Shown: positions 43,054 to 51,937, numbered from the stretch's first letter. The stretch: 64,000 bases of DNA from Bosea sp. NBC_00550 (GCF_026020075.1 NZ_CP102773.1:124001-188000); one strand, 5' to 3'. Notes: a model not told the origin generated them from the letters alone. Program-made: numbers and translations.

Positions 43054-44316
43054 TTACTTCTGTGAGACGACGGCCGCGTTCTTGTAACCGAACTGCGCCG
43101 TGAGCGACGAGTTGCTTACACCAAAGCTGCCGGTCTGGGAGGTCGAGGCATAGTTACTTGCACCGACCTGAACCGTCTGCTGCAGGTTGGCGCCGATCAT
43201 GCCCTGGAGGCCGGTCTGGCCGACCACGGCAGCGTTGTTGGCGCCGATCTGGGCGACCAGCGAACCGTTCACGCCGAAAGCCAGCGGATTGGCGACCTGG
43301 CTGGTGGTCGCGCTGTTTCGGGCGCCGACCTGGAAGGTCGCCGCTGCGTTCTGGTTCGCCGACAAGGGCGCATTAGTATTCGCCTGCGAGGTGATAGAAG
43401 AGTTGCCACGTCCCGCCTGAATGGTCGCCTGCGCATTGAGGCCGTTCGTCTGGCCAACGAGGGCGGCATTGTTTGCGCCGAACTGGCCGACGAACGAGTC
43501 GTTGGACAGCGTGGTGCCGGCGGGAACGGGACGAGCCCCGGTCTGAGAGGTGGATGCGTAGTTGTTGCGGCCTGCCTGCAGCGTAGCAGCATTGTTGTCG
43601 ACGCCGTTGGAGCCGGGGAGGATGAAGGCGCTGCTACCCGTTCCGGCCGATGCCTGCCCGGTCAAGGCAGTGTTGCCACGGCCGAACTGGGCAGTGGTCG
43701 CATTGTTGGCACCGCCCTTGCCTTCATTCCCGAAGAGCCCGGTGCCAGCAGCGCCCGTCGACGTCTGCGCGGTCGTCGCGTTGTTGTCGGATCCGACCTG
43801 AAGCGTGGCCGAGCCATTGGTGCCGCTGCGCGAGTTGGTATTCTGGCCCGTCAGCGAGTTGTTGCGGGCGCCGATCTGCAGGGTGTTCTGGTCGTTCTTG
43901 CCGCCAGTCTGGCCGACAACCGAGGCATTCCGGTAGCCGAACTGTGCGGTGCCGGAGTTGTTCATGCGGCCCGAGGTGCTCACGCCGGTCTGCGACGTCG
44001 CCGCATAGTTGCGAGCGCCAGCCTGCAGCGTGCCCTGACGGTTGTTGCCGCCGGTCTGGCCGACCTGGGCAGTGTTGCGAGCGCCGATCTGGCCGACGGC
44101 CGATTCGTTCGTTCTGGAGCCGGCAGCGGCCTGCGAGGTGACGGCGTAGTTCTTATAGCCGGCCTGCAGAGTTCCCTGTTTATTGTTCCCGCCCACCTGG
44201 CCGACGACGGCGCCATTCTCGGCACCGATCTGACCGATGACAGACTCGTTGCTGGCAGCGTAGGCAAACGAGGTCGAGCTCACCAGCGCGAGCGTCAGAA
44301 CAGTCATTTTTTTCAT
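43054..44316 (-). CDS. csgA: Major curlin (CsgA-like), greatly expanded
   Basis: 420 residues, against about 150 in E. coli CsgA. Signal peptide ends near AYAASNES. The mature protein consists almost wholly of about 20 curlin repeats of the form NxxxxxQ(I/V/A/F)GxxN, e.g. SAVGQIGARNTAQVGQTG and TLQAGARNYAATSQTG. Longer Ser/Gly/Pro inserts after some repeats are probable loops. Start ATG 44316 has GGGAAG upstream. It is the fibre subunit secreted through CsgG. Several repeats alternate in a three-repeat period (GQIG, GQTG, LQAG), suggesting growth by duplication of a three-repeat block. Confidence 0.9.
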   Translation of the reverse strand: MKKMTVLTLALVSSTSFAYAASNESVIGQIGAENGAVVGQVGGNNKQGTLQAGYKNYAVTSQAAAGSRTNESAVGQIGARNTAQVGQTGGNNRQGTLQAGARNYAATSQTGVSTSGRMNNSGTAQFGYRNASVVGQTGGKNDQNTLQIGARNNSLTGQNTNSRSGTNGSATLQVGSDNNATTAQTSTGAAGTGLFGNEGKGGANNATTAQFGRGNTALTGQASAGTGSSAFILPGSNGVDNNAATLQAGRNNYASTSQTGARPVPAGTTLSNDSFVGQFGANNAALVGQTNGLNAQATIQAGRGNSSITSQANTNAPLSANQNAAATFQVGARNSATTSQVANPLAFGVNGSLVAQIGANNAAVVGQTGLQGMIGANLQQTVQVGASNYASTSQTGSFGVSNSSLTAQFGYKNAAVVSQK

Positions 44317-45181
44317 TGGATGCTTCCCTGTGCGTCCCATAGTGGGGCAAGCGGGTATCGCTGCCCTAAGGGAAGCTTTAACGCTTTGTTAAGTTACAAG
44401 GCAAGTTGCGAGTTATTTATTCCTTAACTTCCCTTACGGCCTGCGTACCTCTTTCGGATAATATCCATAATTCCTCTGAGTAATTCGCGCCTGTAGGGAC
44501 CGGCGCATCCCTGATATTGTTGCAGCGCATCATCAGTTCAAAGCCAATTGCCGTTTAAGGGCGTCCAGGGCTGGGAGCTCCGACGTGGACGACTTCGCCA
44601 CGGCTTAGCGCAGCGTGGTATGCCCGCTGAATAGAGTTTCGTAGAGGCCGTTGGGCTAGATTCGTGCTGCCTTTCGAGTCATGCAGCTTACCATTGCGAT
44701 GGACCCGGCCGCTTTCCTTCCAGGCCTTATCGGAACTAGATCTGGCGAGCGTATCTCCGTTCGCCAGCGTCGCACGAACCTTTCGCCAGGGCTTATATGC
44801 ACCCCGAGTCGGCATCCATTTCGTCATCAAATGCACCGTCTTCCCCGGTCGGCGCCTGCCGCCGGGTGACCGGCCCTTTGACCGTATCGACGCAAAGCCG
44901 GAAAAACGCTCAATGCTCGCGGAGCGCCAGCTTCACCAGCGTGAGAACCCCCCAGACCATTACGGCAGTGAGTAACCCCCTAACGAAGTCGGCGGCCCCC
45001 CACGCTGATAAGCCCACGCCAATTGGGCCTATTGCTTTATCCGGTCGCACGCGTCGTCTGCGTGGTCCCCGATGGGAGCACGCTCCTCGATTTCGAACAG
45101 TCGGCACTCAACAGGCGGGATATCCATCCCGCGGCCGGTCGCTTGGAGACCGCGCGCTTCAGCATTGTCGATCAGAGCAGG
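44317..45181. other. Curli upstream region and unassigned DNA
   Basis: 44330-44470 is distinctly AT-rich and probably contains the promoter and regulator sites for the curlin operon; I could not identify a clear -35/-10 pair. From 44555 onwards only short frames with random composition are seen. At 45160-45181 the decayed IS6 element begins. No gene is supported. Confidence 0.4.
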
Positions 45182-45577
45182 GTTACCAGCACCTTGGGAG
45201 CAAAGCCATGCTTTTTGAGCAGTTTGCGCATCAACCGCAGGGTGGCAGCCTTGTCCCGCCTCGATTGCACCAGCATGTCGAGGATCTCGCCCTCGCTGTC
45301 GACGGCTCGTCAAAAATACTGGCGCCGGCCCTGGACGCCTCTCGTCGAGGTGTCAGATGTCTGCCGGTTGCGGCCGCAGCCGGCGCAGGTTGCGGCCATA
45401 GTGGCATCCAAATTTGAGGACCCATCGCCGGATCGTCTCATACGAAATGTCGAGGCCGCACTCCGCCAGCAACTCCTAGACATCGCGATAGCTCAAGGCG
45501 AACCGCAGATAGAGCCAAACGGCGTGCTTGATAAGCTCGGGCGCGAACTGGTGACTGGCGTAGGAACTCGGCTGCAT
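45182..45577 (-). pseudogene. IS6-family transposase, truncated copy 1
   Basis: From ATG 45577 the - strand reads MQPSSYASHQFAPELIKHAV and WLYLRFALSYRDV, the start of an IS6 (IS26-like) transposase. An amber stop (GAG to TAG) follows, then ECGLDISYETIRRWV, RNLRRLRPQPADI and, after frameshifts, DKAATLRLMRKLLKKHGFAP. The sequence stops abruptly at KVLVT (45182) where the second half of the DDE domain should continue. The element's outer end at 45600-45630 keeps a damaged GGGCATTG terminal repeat. Inactive. Confidence 0.8.
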
Positions 45578-45723
45578 GCCCCCTACCCTAACCTGCCAGG
45601 TTCAAATCGCCCGTTCTCGTGACAATGCCCTTCATTCTACTGCGGATCAGGAAGCGAGCTGCGGATGTACCGGCAGCACCGATCGAGCGGTAATCCACGA
45701 CAGGGCGCCAGCAGGGCAAACAC

Positions 45724-45954
45724 TCAGCCCCTGGGGCCGCGTTCGTTCGGCTTCTTCACGCCGGTGTCACTATCAAGTTCGTCGAGGGAAACCGCTTCAC
45801 CATCGTCGTGGGTTTCCTCCCAACAATCCACCGCGGCCATCAGGAGTTCGTACTCGGGGGGAGCCGGGCTACCGGGTTCGATCTTGCCGATTGCGTCGAG
45901 CCGGCGTGCAGCGTCGCGATACTCGTCTATGTTCTTCAGGAACAGCTTTCTCAC
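45724..45954 (-). CDS. Small hypothetical protein
   Basis: A 76-residue acidic protein: MRKLFLKNIDEYRDAARRLD at the start (helical), then PPEYELLMAAVDCWEETHDD and an acidic/Gly tail. The composition is protein-like and similar short proteins are common in Rhizobiales accessory DNA. No domain is known to me. It sits beside the IS6 relic and may be an accessory gene carried with it. Confidence 0.5.
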   Translation of the reverse strand: MRKLFLKNIDEYRDAARRLDAIGKIEPGSPAPPEYELLMAAVDCWEETHDDGEAVSLDELDSDTGVKKPNERGPRG

Positions 45955-46319
45955 CGAACAACCTCGTCGTGGCGCGGACTTTCAGCGCCAACGACGGGCG
46001 CGTCCCAACAGTTCCGACGCGGAACGATTCTATCGTCCGGCCGTGGCTGCCAATCCGGAGCGCCATGCGTTGAGCCCCTTCAACGACGTCGATATCAGGC
46101 GACTGGCTATAAAGAGGGCCCGTCCCATCGCGGAAGGCCAATCTGGGCCAATACGCCAAACTGTTAGGGTCCGAACAATCTGCCGGATTACCTCCAGAGG
46201 GCGAAAGAATAGCACTCCCTACTTTAGTTCAGACCCCGTAAAAGGAGGTTTAGACCACTGCAGCGGAACGAAACATTCCGCCCGTCTTTTACAACTCTGT
46301 TAATTGCGGAGGTTGTACA
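45955..46319. other. Intergenic region, nothing recognised
   Basis: Upstream region of the DNA ligase gene. No coding or RNA feature is recognised. A good ribosome binding site GGAGG (46307-46311) lies immediately before the ligase ATG. Confidence 0.4.
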
Positions 46320-47360
46320 ATGTGTGACTGTCGGGCTGTCAGAGGCGCGCCTGCGGCGGATATCGTCCAAGACCCGCTCGCGCGGCGGCGGGAAGCCGAG
46401 CGCGATCAATTTGTGGACCCGATGCCGGAACGCGTTGAGCCTTGTTTGGCGCTGCTCCAAAGCAAACCTCCAGCCGGCAACGACTGGGCTTTTGAGGTGA
46501 AGTGGGACGGCTACCGGCTCGCCGTCCATATCGGGCCTGGCAAGAAGGTGCAGATCATCACCCGAGGCGGCCACGACTGGACCAATCGCTTTCCGACTAT
46601 CGCAAACGATGCGCTTGAGTTCGGCCTGGACAGCGCCATCCTCGATGGCGAGGCGGTCATGCTCGACGAGCGCGGCGCTTCCGACTTTGGCGCCCTGCAG
46701 AAGGCCCTTGGCGGGCGGGGCGGCAAGCGATCGGCTGCGAGCGCGATGCTCTACGCGTTCGACCTGCTCTATCTCAACGGCCGTGATTTGCGCGCGCTCC
46801 GCCTCGATGAGCGCCGGGCGATGCTGGAGGGTGTACTCGCCTACCAGCCGCATGGCTCGATCCGGCCCAGCAAGGAAATCAAGACGGAAGGCGCTCCGTT
46901 TCTTGAGCTCGCAGGTGAGTTCGGCCTGGAAGGAATCATCGCGAAACGCCGCTCGGCTCCGTATCGCTCGGGGCGCGGCGGCGACTGGCTAAAGGTGAAG
47001 TGCGTGCAGTCGGAAAGCTTTGTTATCGTGGGTTATGAACCGTCCACCGCTGCGCTCGGCGGCATCGGTCGATTGGTGCTGGCTGCTCGCAAGGACGGAG
47101 CGTTGGTCCATGTCGGGGGCGTCGGTACCGGCTTCAGCCACGCCAGCGCGACGGCACTCCGCAAGCAAATGGACGAGCTCGTTATCCCGAAGCCGGCGCT
47201 CAGCGTGAAGGGAAGTCGCCAGGCCTATCGCTGGCTCACGCCAGCTCTGGTCGCAGAGGTCGAGTTCCGAGCGTGGACAGACGATGGCAAGCTGCGGCAT
47301 GCATCGTACAAGGGCCTGCGCGAAGATGCCGAGGCGGCTGAGGTCACTGAGCTGCCCTGA
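46320..47360 (+). CDS. ATP-dependent DNA ligase (LigD-ligase-domain type)
   Basis: 346 residues. The adenylation lysine lies in EVKWDGYRLAV (motif I, about Lys61); IITRGGHDWTNRFP (motif Ia), LDGEAVMLDE (motif III), AFDLLYLNGRDLR, GLEGIIAKRRSAPY (motif IV) and WLKVKC (motif V) follow, with an OB-fold domain to the end. It seals DNA nicks/ends. Full LigD proteins carry additional polymerase and phosphoesterase domains; those are absent, and no Ku gene is in the window. It is therefore a stand-alone LigC/LigD-like enzyme, possibly for NHEJ or base repair. Confidence 0.92.
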   Translation: MCDCRAVRGAPAADIVQDPLARRREAERDQFVDPMPERVEPCLALLQSKPPAGNDWAFEVKWDGYRLAVHIGPGKKVQIITRGGHDWTNRFPTIANDALEFGLDSAILDGEAVMLDERGASDFGALQKALGGRGGKRSAASAMLYAFDLLYLNGRDLRALRLDERRAMLEGVLAYQPHGSIRPSKEIKTEGAPFLELAGEFGLEGIIAKRRSAPYRSGRGGDWLKVKCVQSESFVIVGYEPSTAALGGIGRLVLAARKDGALVHVGGVGTGFSHASATALRKQMDELVIPKPALSVKGSRQAYRWLTPALVAEVEFRAWTDDGKLRHASYKGLREDAEAAEVTELP

Positions 47361-47425
47361 AGCCTGATGGGGCTTACCCACGTCCTTTCCTTGGCACGGC
47401 CTATTTCTGCGGAGGTGCCGGCTCG

Positions 47426-47653
47426 TCAGCTCTTCTCAGCGTGCCTTCGCCGAAACCGTACGATGGCGACCTCTTCGATTTCGCATCTGCCGATCACATG
47501 GTGCGCGTCGTCCGGGCCGCGCACGCGGTAATGCTGCTCACCATTACAGTTCGGCAAAAGCTGGATGATCTCGAAAGGGCCAGGGCGGAGCGCACCGGCA
47601 AAATTTCGCTGGAGATCGACAAAATCACCTATTTGGTATTCCGTCTCCATCAC
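47426..47653 (-). CDS. Small conserved hypothetical protein
   Basis: 75 residues: EYQIGDFVDLQRNF, then FEIIQLLPNCNGEQHYRVRG and HHVIGRCEIEEV. The small beta-barrel-like pattern (YQIGDFV... YRVR... E.EE) is frequent in short Rhizobiales proteins of unknown role. It lies convergent with the DNA ligase gene. The double ATG start could be either Met1 or Met2. Confidence 0.65.
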   Translation of the reverse strand: MMETEYQIGDFVDLQRNFAGALRPGPFEIIQLLPNCNGEQHYRVRGPDDAHHVIGRCEIEEVAIVRFRRRHAEKS

Positions 47654-48179
47654 GATTTTTTCCGTCTGCCCTCAGACTTAGGTCAGGCGCTCCGGACAGG
47701 CGCTGAGGGGAGCGCCAACGCCCTTCATCGAGCGAATCCTTATAGACCTTCACGGCGTCCGCGAAACCGCCATCTCGCGCTCTTCGTCGCTGTTGTTGGT
47801 GAATCCCATCCGATCTGGGGCCTGGTCCAAAGCGGCGCTCAGTTCGTCTTCGCGTCGTATCACCAATCGGCTCATGGGCGATTAATGGGCTCAGTAAAGC
47901 TTCGTTCCGCTCCGAGTTCCCAGCAATCTGATGTGCTCGACATGGGCGGCCCAACCTTCGTCGCCGATGTAGGTCAGGTGGATTTGCGGAAGGCCGGGAG
48001 GCAGGCGTCGCGAGTTTCAGCCTGACCATCTGTTGGTGTCACCTGGCGGACGCCGTTGGCGTGCCCCCCGCGTGCATTTGAATGACCCACATCCAATAGG
48101 GAGGCTCGGCGCCCGGGCCTTGTTGCTAAACAATCGTGCCGACGTAGAGCCCTGGTGAAAGATGGTCCAGAAATCGTCG
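47654..48179. other. Intergenic region, nothing recognised
   Basis: No frame here has convincing composition on either strand. It may be degraded accessory DNA between the ligase region and the phage-like gene pair. Confidence 0.4.
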
Positions 48180-48533
48180 TCATCCTGGGGGCGTGGATAG
48201 TCGTTGTAAGTGCGACGGCGGGTTCGCTCCGGCCTCATAGCACCCTGGTGTGCTCTTCGAATTCCTCCGGGATCGCGCCTTGGCGCGCCTGCCCGGGCAC
48301 TTCTCGCAAGGGGCGCGACCTGTCCGAGATGCCGAATAACCAATGAAACCGCCCTCGCTCCATATCGTGGCGCGCGGGTGAAGAAAGACGGCGGCGACCC
48401 GGAAGTTGATCGCGGCCGGCGCAGGCCTCGCTGCTCTGAGGTATCGCCGAGCCCCTGTCAGCCACCCATAGACCCCGACGAACACCAGAGCCATGACCGC
48501 AATGGTGATGGTAAAGCCGTTGGCGCGGGTCAC
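48180..48533 (-). CDS. Small membrane protein, possibly frameshifted
   Basis: The first about 60 residues look real: MTRANGFTITIAVMALVFVG begins one membrane span and is followed by a basic stretch. The start codon lies 3 bases after the stop of the upstream gene, as in an operon. After about residue 70 the reading becomes Arg/Ser/Pro-rich, whereas a neighbouring frame ending at 48235 reads FGISDRSRPLREVPGQARQG and EFEEHTRVL, which looks more natural. A frameshift near 48330 is likely. Confidence 0.4.
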   Translation of the reverse strand: MTRANGFTITIAVMALVFVGVYGWLTGARRYLRAARPAPAAINFRVAAVFLHPRATIWSEGGFIGYSASRTGRAPCEKCPGRRAKARSRRNSKSTPGCYEAGANPPSHLQRLSTPPG

Positions 48534-48536
48534 GGG

Positions 48537-49175
48537 CTACTTGCCCTGCGCCCGGATGGCTTTAATCGCCGCAGCCTTCTCACAGATGTATCCGTTCTCA
48601 TCGAGAGACGGGCAGTTGCGTATGGCTTGCTCTGCCGCATCGAGGGCGGCTTCAGCGGCTAGGGCGCGGGCTTCGGCTGCTTTCAATCCAACTTCATTGC
48701 GGTCAGCCTCAATCGCAAGCCTCGTGCTCTCGAAATCTAACCGCTCCTTCTCCGCCTGAATCGGGGCGAAGACGGCAAGGGTGGCGCGGGCCGTTTTGCG
48801 ATACTGGTTCTTGAACTCGTGCGTCAGGACATCCCACGGCTTGTTGCGTGACTTGCTGTGGTAAATTGCCTGCGCCACGTCCTCCTCGCTCGGCATAGTG
48901 GCAGGGACGGCGGACCGGTTAGCGGTCATCCCGGGGCGCCGAAGCCATGAACCGTGCGCCCATTGCTGCCGATATCCGCACACGGGGCAGACCCATCCGT
49001 CGTTCGTCGCGACAAGTTGCCCGAGGTCACCGCCCTGCTCAGCTTGATAAGCCCGATGCGCGTCGTCGGTTCGGTCGCCGCCGCATGTGAAGGGGTGGAA
49101 CCGAGTTTCGACCTGAAACAGGTTGAGTGCCGAAACCTGCTCATCGGTCCACGGTGCTGTCAGCTTCTCAGCCAT
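48537..49175 (-). CDS. Phage-type hypothetical protein with zinc-finger-like motif
   Basis: A 212-residue protein starting MAEKLTAPWTDEQVSALNLF. Residues about 28-75 hold FTCGGDR and WVCPVCGY, a probable zinc-binding cluster; residues 95-212 form a long helix (NQYRKTARATLAVFAPIQAE, ALAAEAALDAAEQAI). Such small proteins occur in Rhizobiales prophages. An in-frame upstream segment (to 49424, IDLDHQWRLFVGAFEIETYK) may be a separate small gene or an extension. Function unknown. Confidence 0.55.
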   Translation of the reverse strand: MAEKLTAPWTDEQVSALNLFQVETRFHPFTCGGDRTDDAHRAYQAEQGGDLGQLVATNDGWVCPVCGYRQQWAHGSWLRRPGMTANRSAVPATMPSEEDVAQAIYHSKSRNKPWDVLTHEFKNQYRKTARATLAVFAPIQAEKERLDFESTRLAIEADRNEVGLKAAEARALAAEAALDAAEQAIRNCPSLDENGYICEKAAAIKAIRAQGK

Positions 49176-49396
49176 GGCCGTCGTCTCCTTGGCGGGGCGG
49201 GAGCGGGCTTGCGTAAGAGCGAGACGATAGGCTTCGGATCGACGCTTGTATGTCTCGATCTCGAACGCGCCCACAAACAGACGCCATTGGTGATCGAGGT
49301 CGATGCGATGTGCCAGCGGCAGCGAACGCCGAACGGCAGTAAGGGCATCGTCGCCGGAATCCGACAATCCGGAGTTCGCGCTGTGCAACGCCGTGC

Positions 49397-49820
49397 TTAC
49401 GTCGCGGCTGTCGCGGTTTGCCACTGTTGCGCGGCCGTCGCCCGAAAGAGGCGCAGCGTCGCTCCGGAGATCAGATGGCGCTCAAGGTGGAAGAGATTGT
49501 GGACGGCGGCATGTACGCAGAGAGAGCGCTGCGCCGACATCGGCGACTTGAAGAGCTGCGTCTTGCACTCTCGTCGTCGGATCACCTGGTGTGAGTTCTC
49601 CGCCCGATTGTTACGGCGCAGGCCCTGCTCATGGCGCGCCGACAGCCCCAGCTCTCGCCGTGCCGCACCGTAGGATCGCAACTTGTCCGTCACCAGCACC
49701 TTGGGAGCCAAGCCATGCTTCTCGAGCAGGTTGCGCACCAGCCGTAGGGCGGCAGCGTTGTGACGCCGACCGGCAATCTCCGGGGGGAAACTGGTGACGG
49801 GCATAAGAAATCCGCTGCAT
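49397..49820 (-). pseudogene. IS6-family transposase, internally deleted copy 2
   Basis: ATG 49820 begins MQRISYARHQFPPE, the IS6 N terminus. After about 15 residues the sequence jumps, with loss of the HTH and the first catalytic Asp, to NAAALRLVRNLLEKHGLAPK and VLVTDKLRSYGAARRELGLS. It then runs to the normal C terminus with RRNNRAENSHQVIRRRECKT (DDE Glu region) and RLFRATAAQQWQTATAA. The outer terminal repeat at 49826-49856 (read - strand: GGGCATTGTTACGGGAATGG) is intact in appearance. Not functional. Confidence 0.85.
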
Positions 49821-49909
49821 GCCCCTACCCTATCGCCCATTCCCGTAACAATGCCCTAGCGGCCGTTCGCCTGCGCGCGACGACGGCCTCTTTCGCTTCC
49901 GTTCCGCCT

Positions 49910-50035
49910 CAGCGCGGCAAGCAATCAATCGACGCTTTCGAGCAGATCTTCAACACGCTGCGCCCGCACGGTTCGCTCGGATAAAAGCCTCCCGCGCCAG
50001 AAGTCTTCGCGCCCGCCATGACCGCGCGGGCGGCC
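49910..50035 (+). pseudogene. IS3/IS481-type integrase, C-terminal scrap
   Basis: The + strand reads DAFEQIFNTLRPHGSLG, then a TAA stop, then KPPAPEVFAP. This is the conserved end of rve-type transposases (usual YNxxRPHxSLGYKPPAPE). A Tyr codon changed to TAA. Only the last about 40 residues survive, right beside the IS6 copy-2 end. Confidence 0.65.
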
Positions 50036-50244
50036 GACGCTGGATCGTCATCTGGCTCTATTTCGCCCGCCTGGACAAGGACCCCCTTGGATTAGCAAAC
50101 GCTGGCACGGGCATCATTATCTGGGTTGGGGGCCGAGCGATCGTTTATTGGCTTGTTGGTCGATAGATGTCGAGCACGACACGTGCGCCGCCATCACAGC
50201 CTTAGATTGCCTCTGGACCTCAAGAATGAAAGGTGAGGGCCCGC

Positions 50245-50532
50245 TTATCGGATCGGGAGCGCCGCATAATAGACAGAGAGCGCAGCGATTTCCGCTGTCG
50301 TCATCGCACGGGCCATATAGCGCATCTCCTTGTGCGGACGCTTTCCCAACCGAAACGCCATTATCTGATTGAAGAGGTAGCGTTCATTCTGCCCGGCCAG
50401 ATGAGGCACTTCGGTATCTCGGGCGATGCCATCTTCGCCATGACAAGCGGCGCATTGCTCCACGGTGGAGTGCCTCGGTTCGGCGAGTGCTGAAGCGGCG
50501 ATCAACGCCATCGCTAAGGTCAGTCGAAGCAT
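50245..50532 (-). CDS. Small class I c-type cytochrome
   Basis: A 95-residue secreted protein: signal peptide 1-18, haem-binding CAACH (27-31), then GEDGIARDTEVPHLAGQNER and a Met-rich end (EMRYMARAMTTAEIAAL) that supplies the sixth ligand. This is a typical single-haem periplasmic cytochrome c of the 90-residue class (cytochrome c-553-like). Start at ATG 50532; an in-frame extension of 47 residues is rejected because it lacks a signal peptide. No oxidase or dehydrogenase partner is adjacent. Confidence 0.88.
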   Translation of the reverse strand: MLRLTLAMALIAASALAEPRHSTVEQCAACHGEDGIARDTEVPHLAGQNERYLFNQIMAFRLGKRPHKEMRYMARAMTTAEIAALSVYYAALPIR

Positions 50533-50820
50533 CACCTCATTTCTCCCCGCTTGTTCCATCCGCCGAACCGGCCGCGATGGGATGCTCGGCAGTAGCAATC
50601 GCCCGCGTCCCGCTTCCGGCCAGATCTTCGCGCTAGCGCTTGCGACCCTGCCCCTTCCCTCGGGCCGCTGCAATGACGGCCGGCTCCGCTGTCAGCGCCG
50701 CCCGGCGTTCAACCTTCTCCTTCGTGGCATCGGTATCGGCGAGCACACGGTCCACAGCAATCGCCGCCTCCGCTCGCACATCGTCGGCGTTGGCCTTCTG
50801 CTGCTCTATTGAAACGGCAT

Positions 50821-50937
50821 CTACGATTGAGACCGAATGGCGGCGTCCAGCTTCGCCAGCCTCACGACCGGCTGGCCGCGGTTCAGGAACTCGACGCCTG
50901 CTGCCTCTAGTGCCGTTGGAACTCGGTGCACGACATC
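50821..50937 (-). pseudogene. XRE-type regulator, C-terminal scrap
   Basis: The frame reads VVHRVPTALEAAGVEFLNRG and PVVRLAKL, matching the common ending ALExAGVEFxxxxxxGVRL of small phage-type XRE regulators. The helix-turn-helix itself is absent, so it is a remnant. Confidence 0.55.
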
Positions 50938-51015
50938 AAGACCGCTGGTGAGTGTACTCGCTCCACGCTTTTCCATCTCTGCTGCCGCCGCGCTGCTTCG
51001 CAACAGGAGCAAGCA

Positions 51016-51105
51016 ATGAAGAACGTGATAGGAATCGCAACGCTAATTGCATTCGTGATGCCAACAATTGCAGACGCTGCTAGTGCCGCCGCATCGGCCC
51101 GTTAA
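51016..51105 (+). CDS. 29-residue signal-peptide-like micro-ORF
   Basis: AGGAG lies 7 bases before ATG 51016, followed by MKNVIGIATLIAFVMPTIAD and AASAAASAR, then TAA. This is a complete Sec signal peptide with an Ala-x-Ala site and only a few residues beyond it. It is either a secreted protein cut short by a stop or a leader-type peptide for the channel gene that begins 40 bases later. Confidence 0.4.
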   Translation: MKNVIGIATLIAFVMPTIADAASAAASAR

Positions 51106-51145
51106 TCGCGAGATCGGTGCCACGTCGCCTTGCGGTATTGAGTGG

Positions 51146-51937
51146 ATGAAAATGACCGCCACGCCGCCGTTCCGACGCGCTCAGGTATTGATCCGCCAGC
51201 TCTACGAGGGCGACTCGCGCCGGGCGCACCACTTCCGCTATACGCTGCTCGCTTTCGATCTGGTCACGCTGCTGTTCATCGTCGCGACCTCGTTCGTTCC
51301 GGGCAACGCCGTCACCGAGACGCTCGATGTCGTGTTCGGCCTCGTCATCCTGGCGGACTTTGGCGCGCGCCTGCTGATCAGCCGCCACCGCCTGCGCGAC
51401 CTACTGCGCCCGACCACATTGGCCGACATCGCGGCGATCACGTCATTCCTCGCGCCACTGGTGGGCGAGGGCGCGGGCTTCCTGCGCGTCGTACGCACTT
51501 TGCGGCTGCTGCGCAGCTACCAGCTGCTGGCGCGGCTGCGTCGCGACTCGGCGTATTTCCGCGACAACGAGGAGATCATCATCGCGGTCGCCAATTTCGT
51601 GGTGTTCCTGTTCGTGATGACCGGCTTCGTCTACGAGACGCAGCACGCCAGCAATCCGCACATCATCAACTATGCGGACGCGCTGTATTTCACCGTCACG
51701 GCGCTGACCACCACCGGTTTCGGTGACATCACGCTGCAGGGCACCACCGGGCGGCTCATCTCGGTCACCATCATGATCTTCGGCGTGACGCTGTTCTTCG
51801 GGCTGGCCAAGGCGGTACTGCGTCCGAACAAGGTGCGCTTCCCCTGCCCGACCTGCGGCCTGCTGCGTCACGATCCCGACGCGTCGCACTGTAAGGCCTG
51901 CGGGCAGGTGCTGAACATTCCGTACGAGGAGGAATAG
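51146..51937 (+). CDS. Voltage-gated-type potassium channel with C-terminal zinc ribbon
   Basis: 263 residues. Six membrane spans: S1-S3 (FDLVTLLFIVATSFV; VVFGLVILADFGARLLI), an Arg-rich S4 (LRVVRTLRLLRSYQLLARLR), pore helix and selectivity filter TALTTTGFGDI, and S6 (LISVTIMIFGVTLFFGLAK). The filter GFGD is a known variant of GYGD. The cytoplasmic tail ends in CPTCGLL...CKACG, a zinc-ribbon motif instead of the usual RCK/cNMP domain. Start at ATG 51146; a second ATG lies two codons later. It conducts K+ across the inner membrane, presumably gated by voltage. Confidence 0.9.
   Translation: MKMTATPPFRRAQVLIRQLYEGDSRRAHHFRYTLLAFDLVTLLFIVATSFVPGNAVTETLDVVFGLVILADFGARLLISRHRLRDLLRPTTLADIAAITSFLAPLVGEGAGFLRVVRTLRLLRSYQLLARLRRDSAYFRDNEEIIIAVANFVVFLFVMTGFVYETQHASNPHIINYADALYFTVTALTTTGFGDITLQGTTGRLISVTIMIFGVTLFFGLAKAVLRPNKVRFPCPTCGLLRHDPDASHCKACGQVLNIPYEEE

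Noticed and set aside
43054..44316. Regularly spaced DNA repeats suggesting a CRISPR array
   Set aside because: The periodicity is that of the encoded curlin repeats (about 22 residues); units vary in sequence and are in one open frame with a signal peptide.
44555..44836. 93-residue - strand frame upstream of the curlin operon
   Set aside because: Composition is partly protein-like but there is no ribosome binding site, no family resemblance, and overlapping frames look equally plausible.
47625..48029. 134-residue - strand frame
   Set aside because: Overlaps the small conserved protein at 47426-47653 out of frame; composition random.
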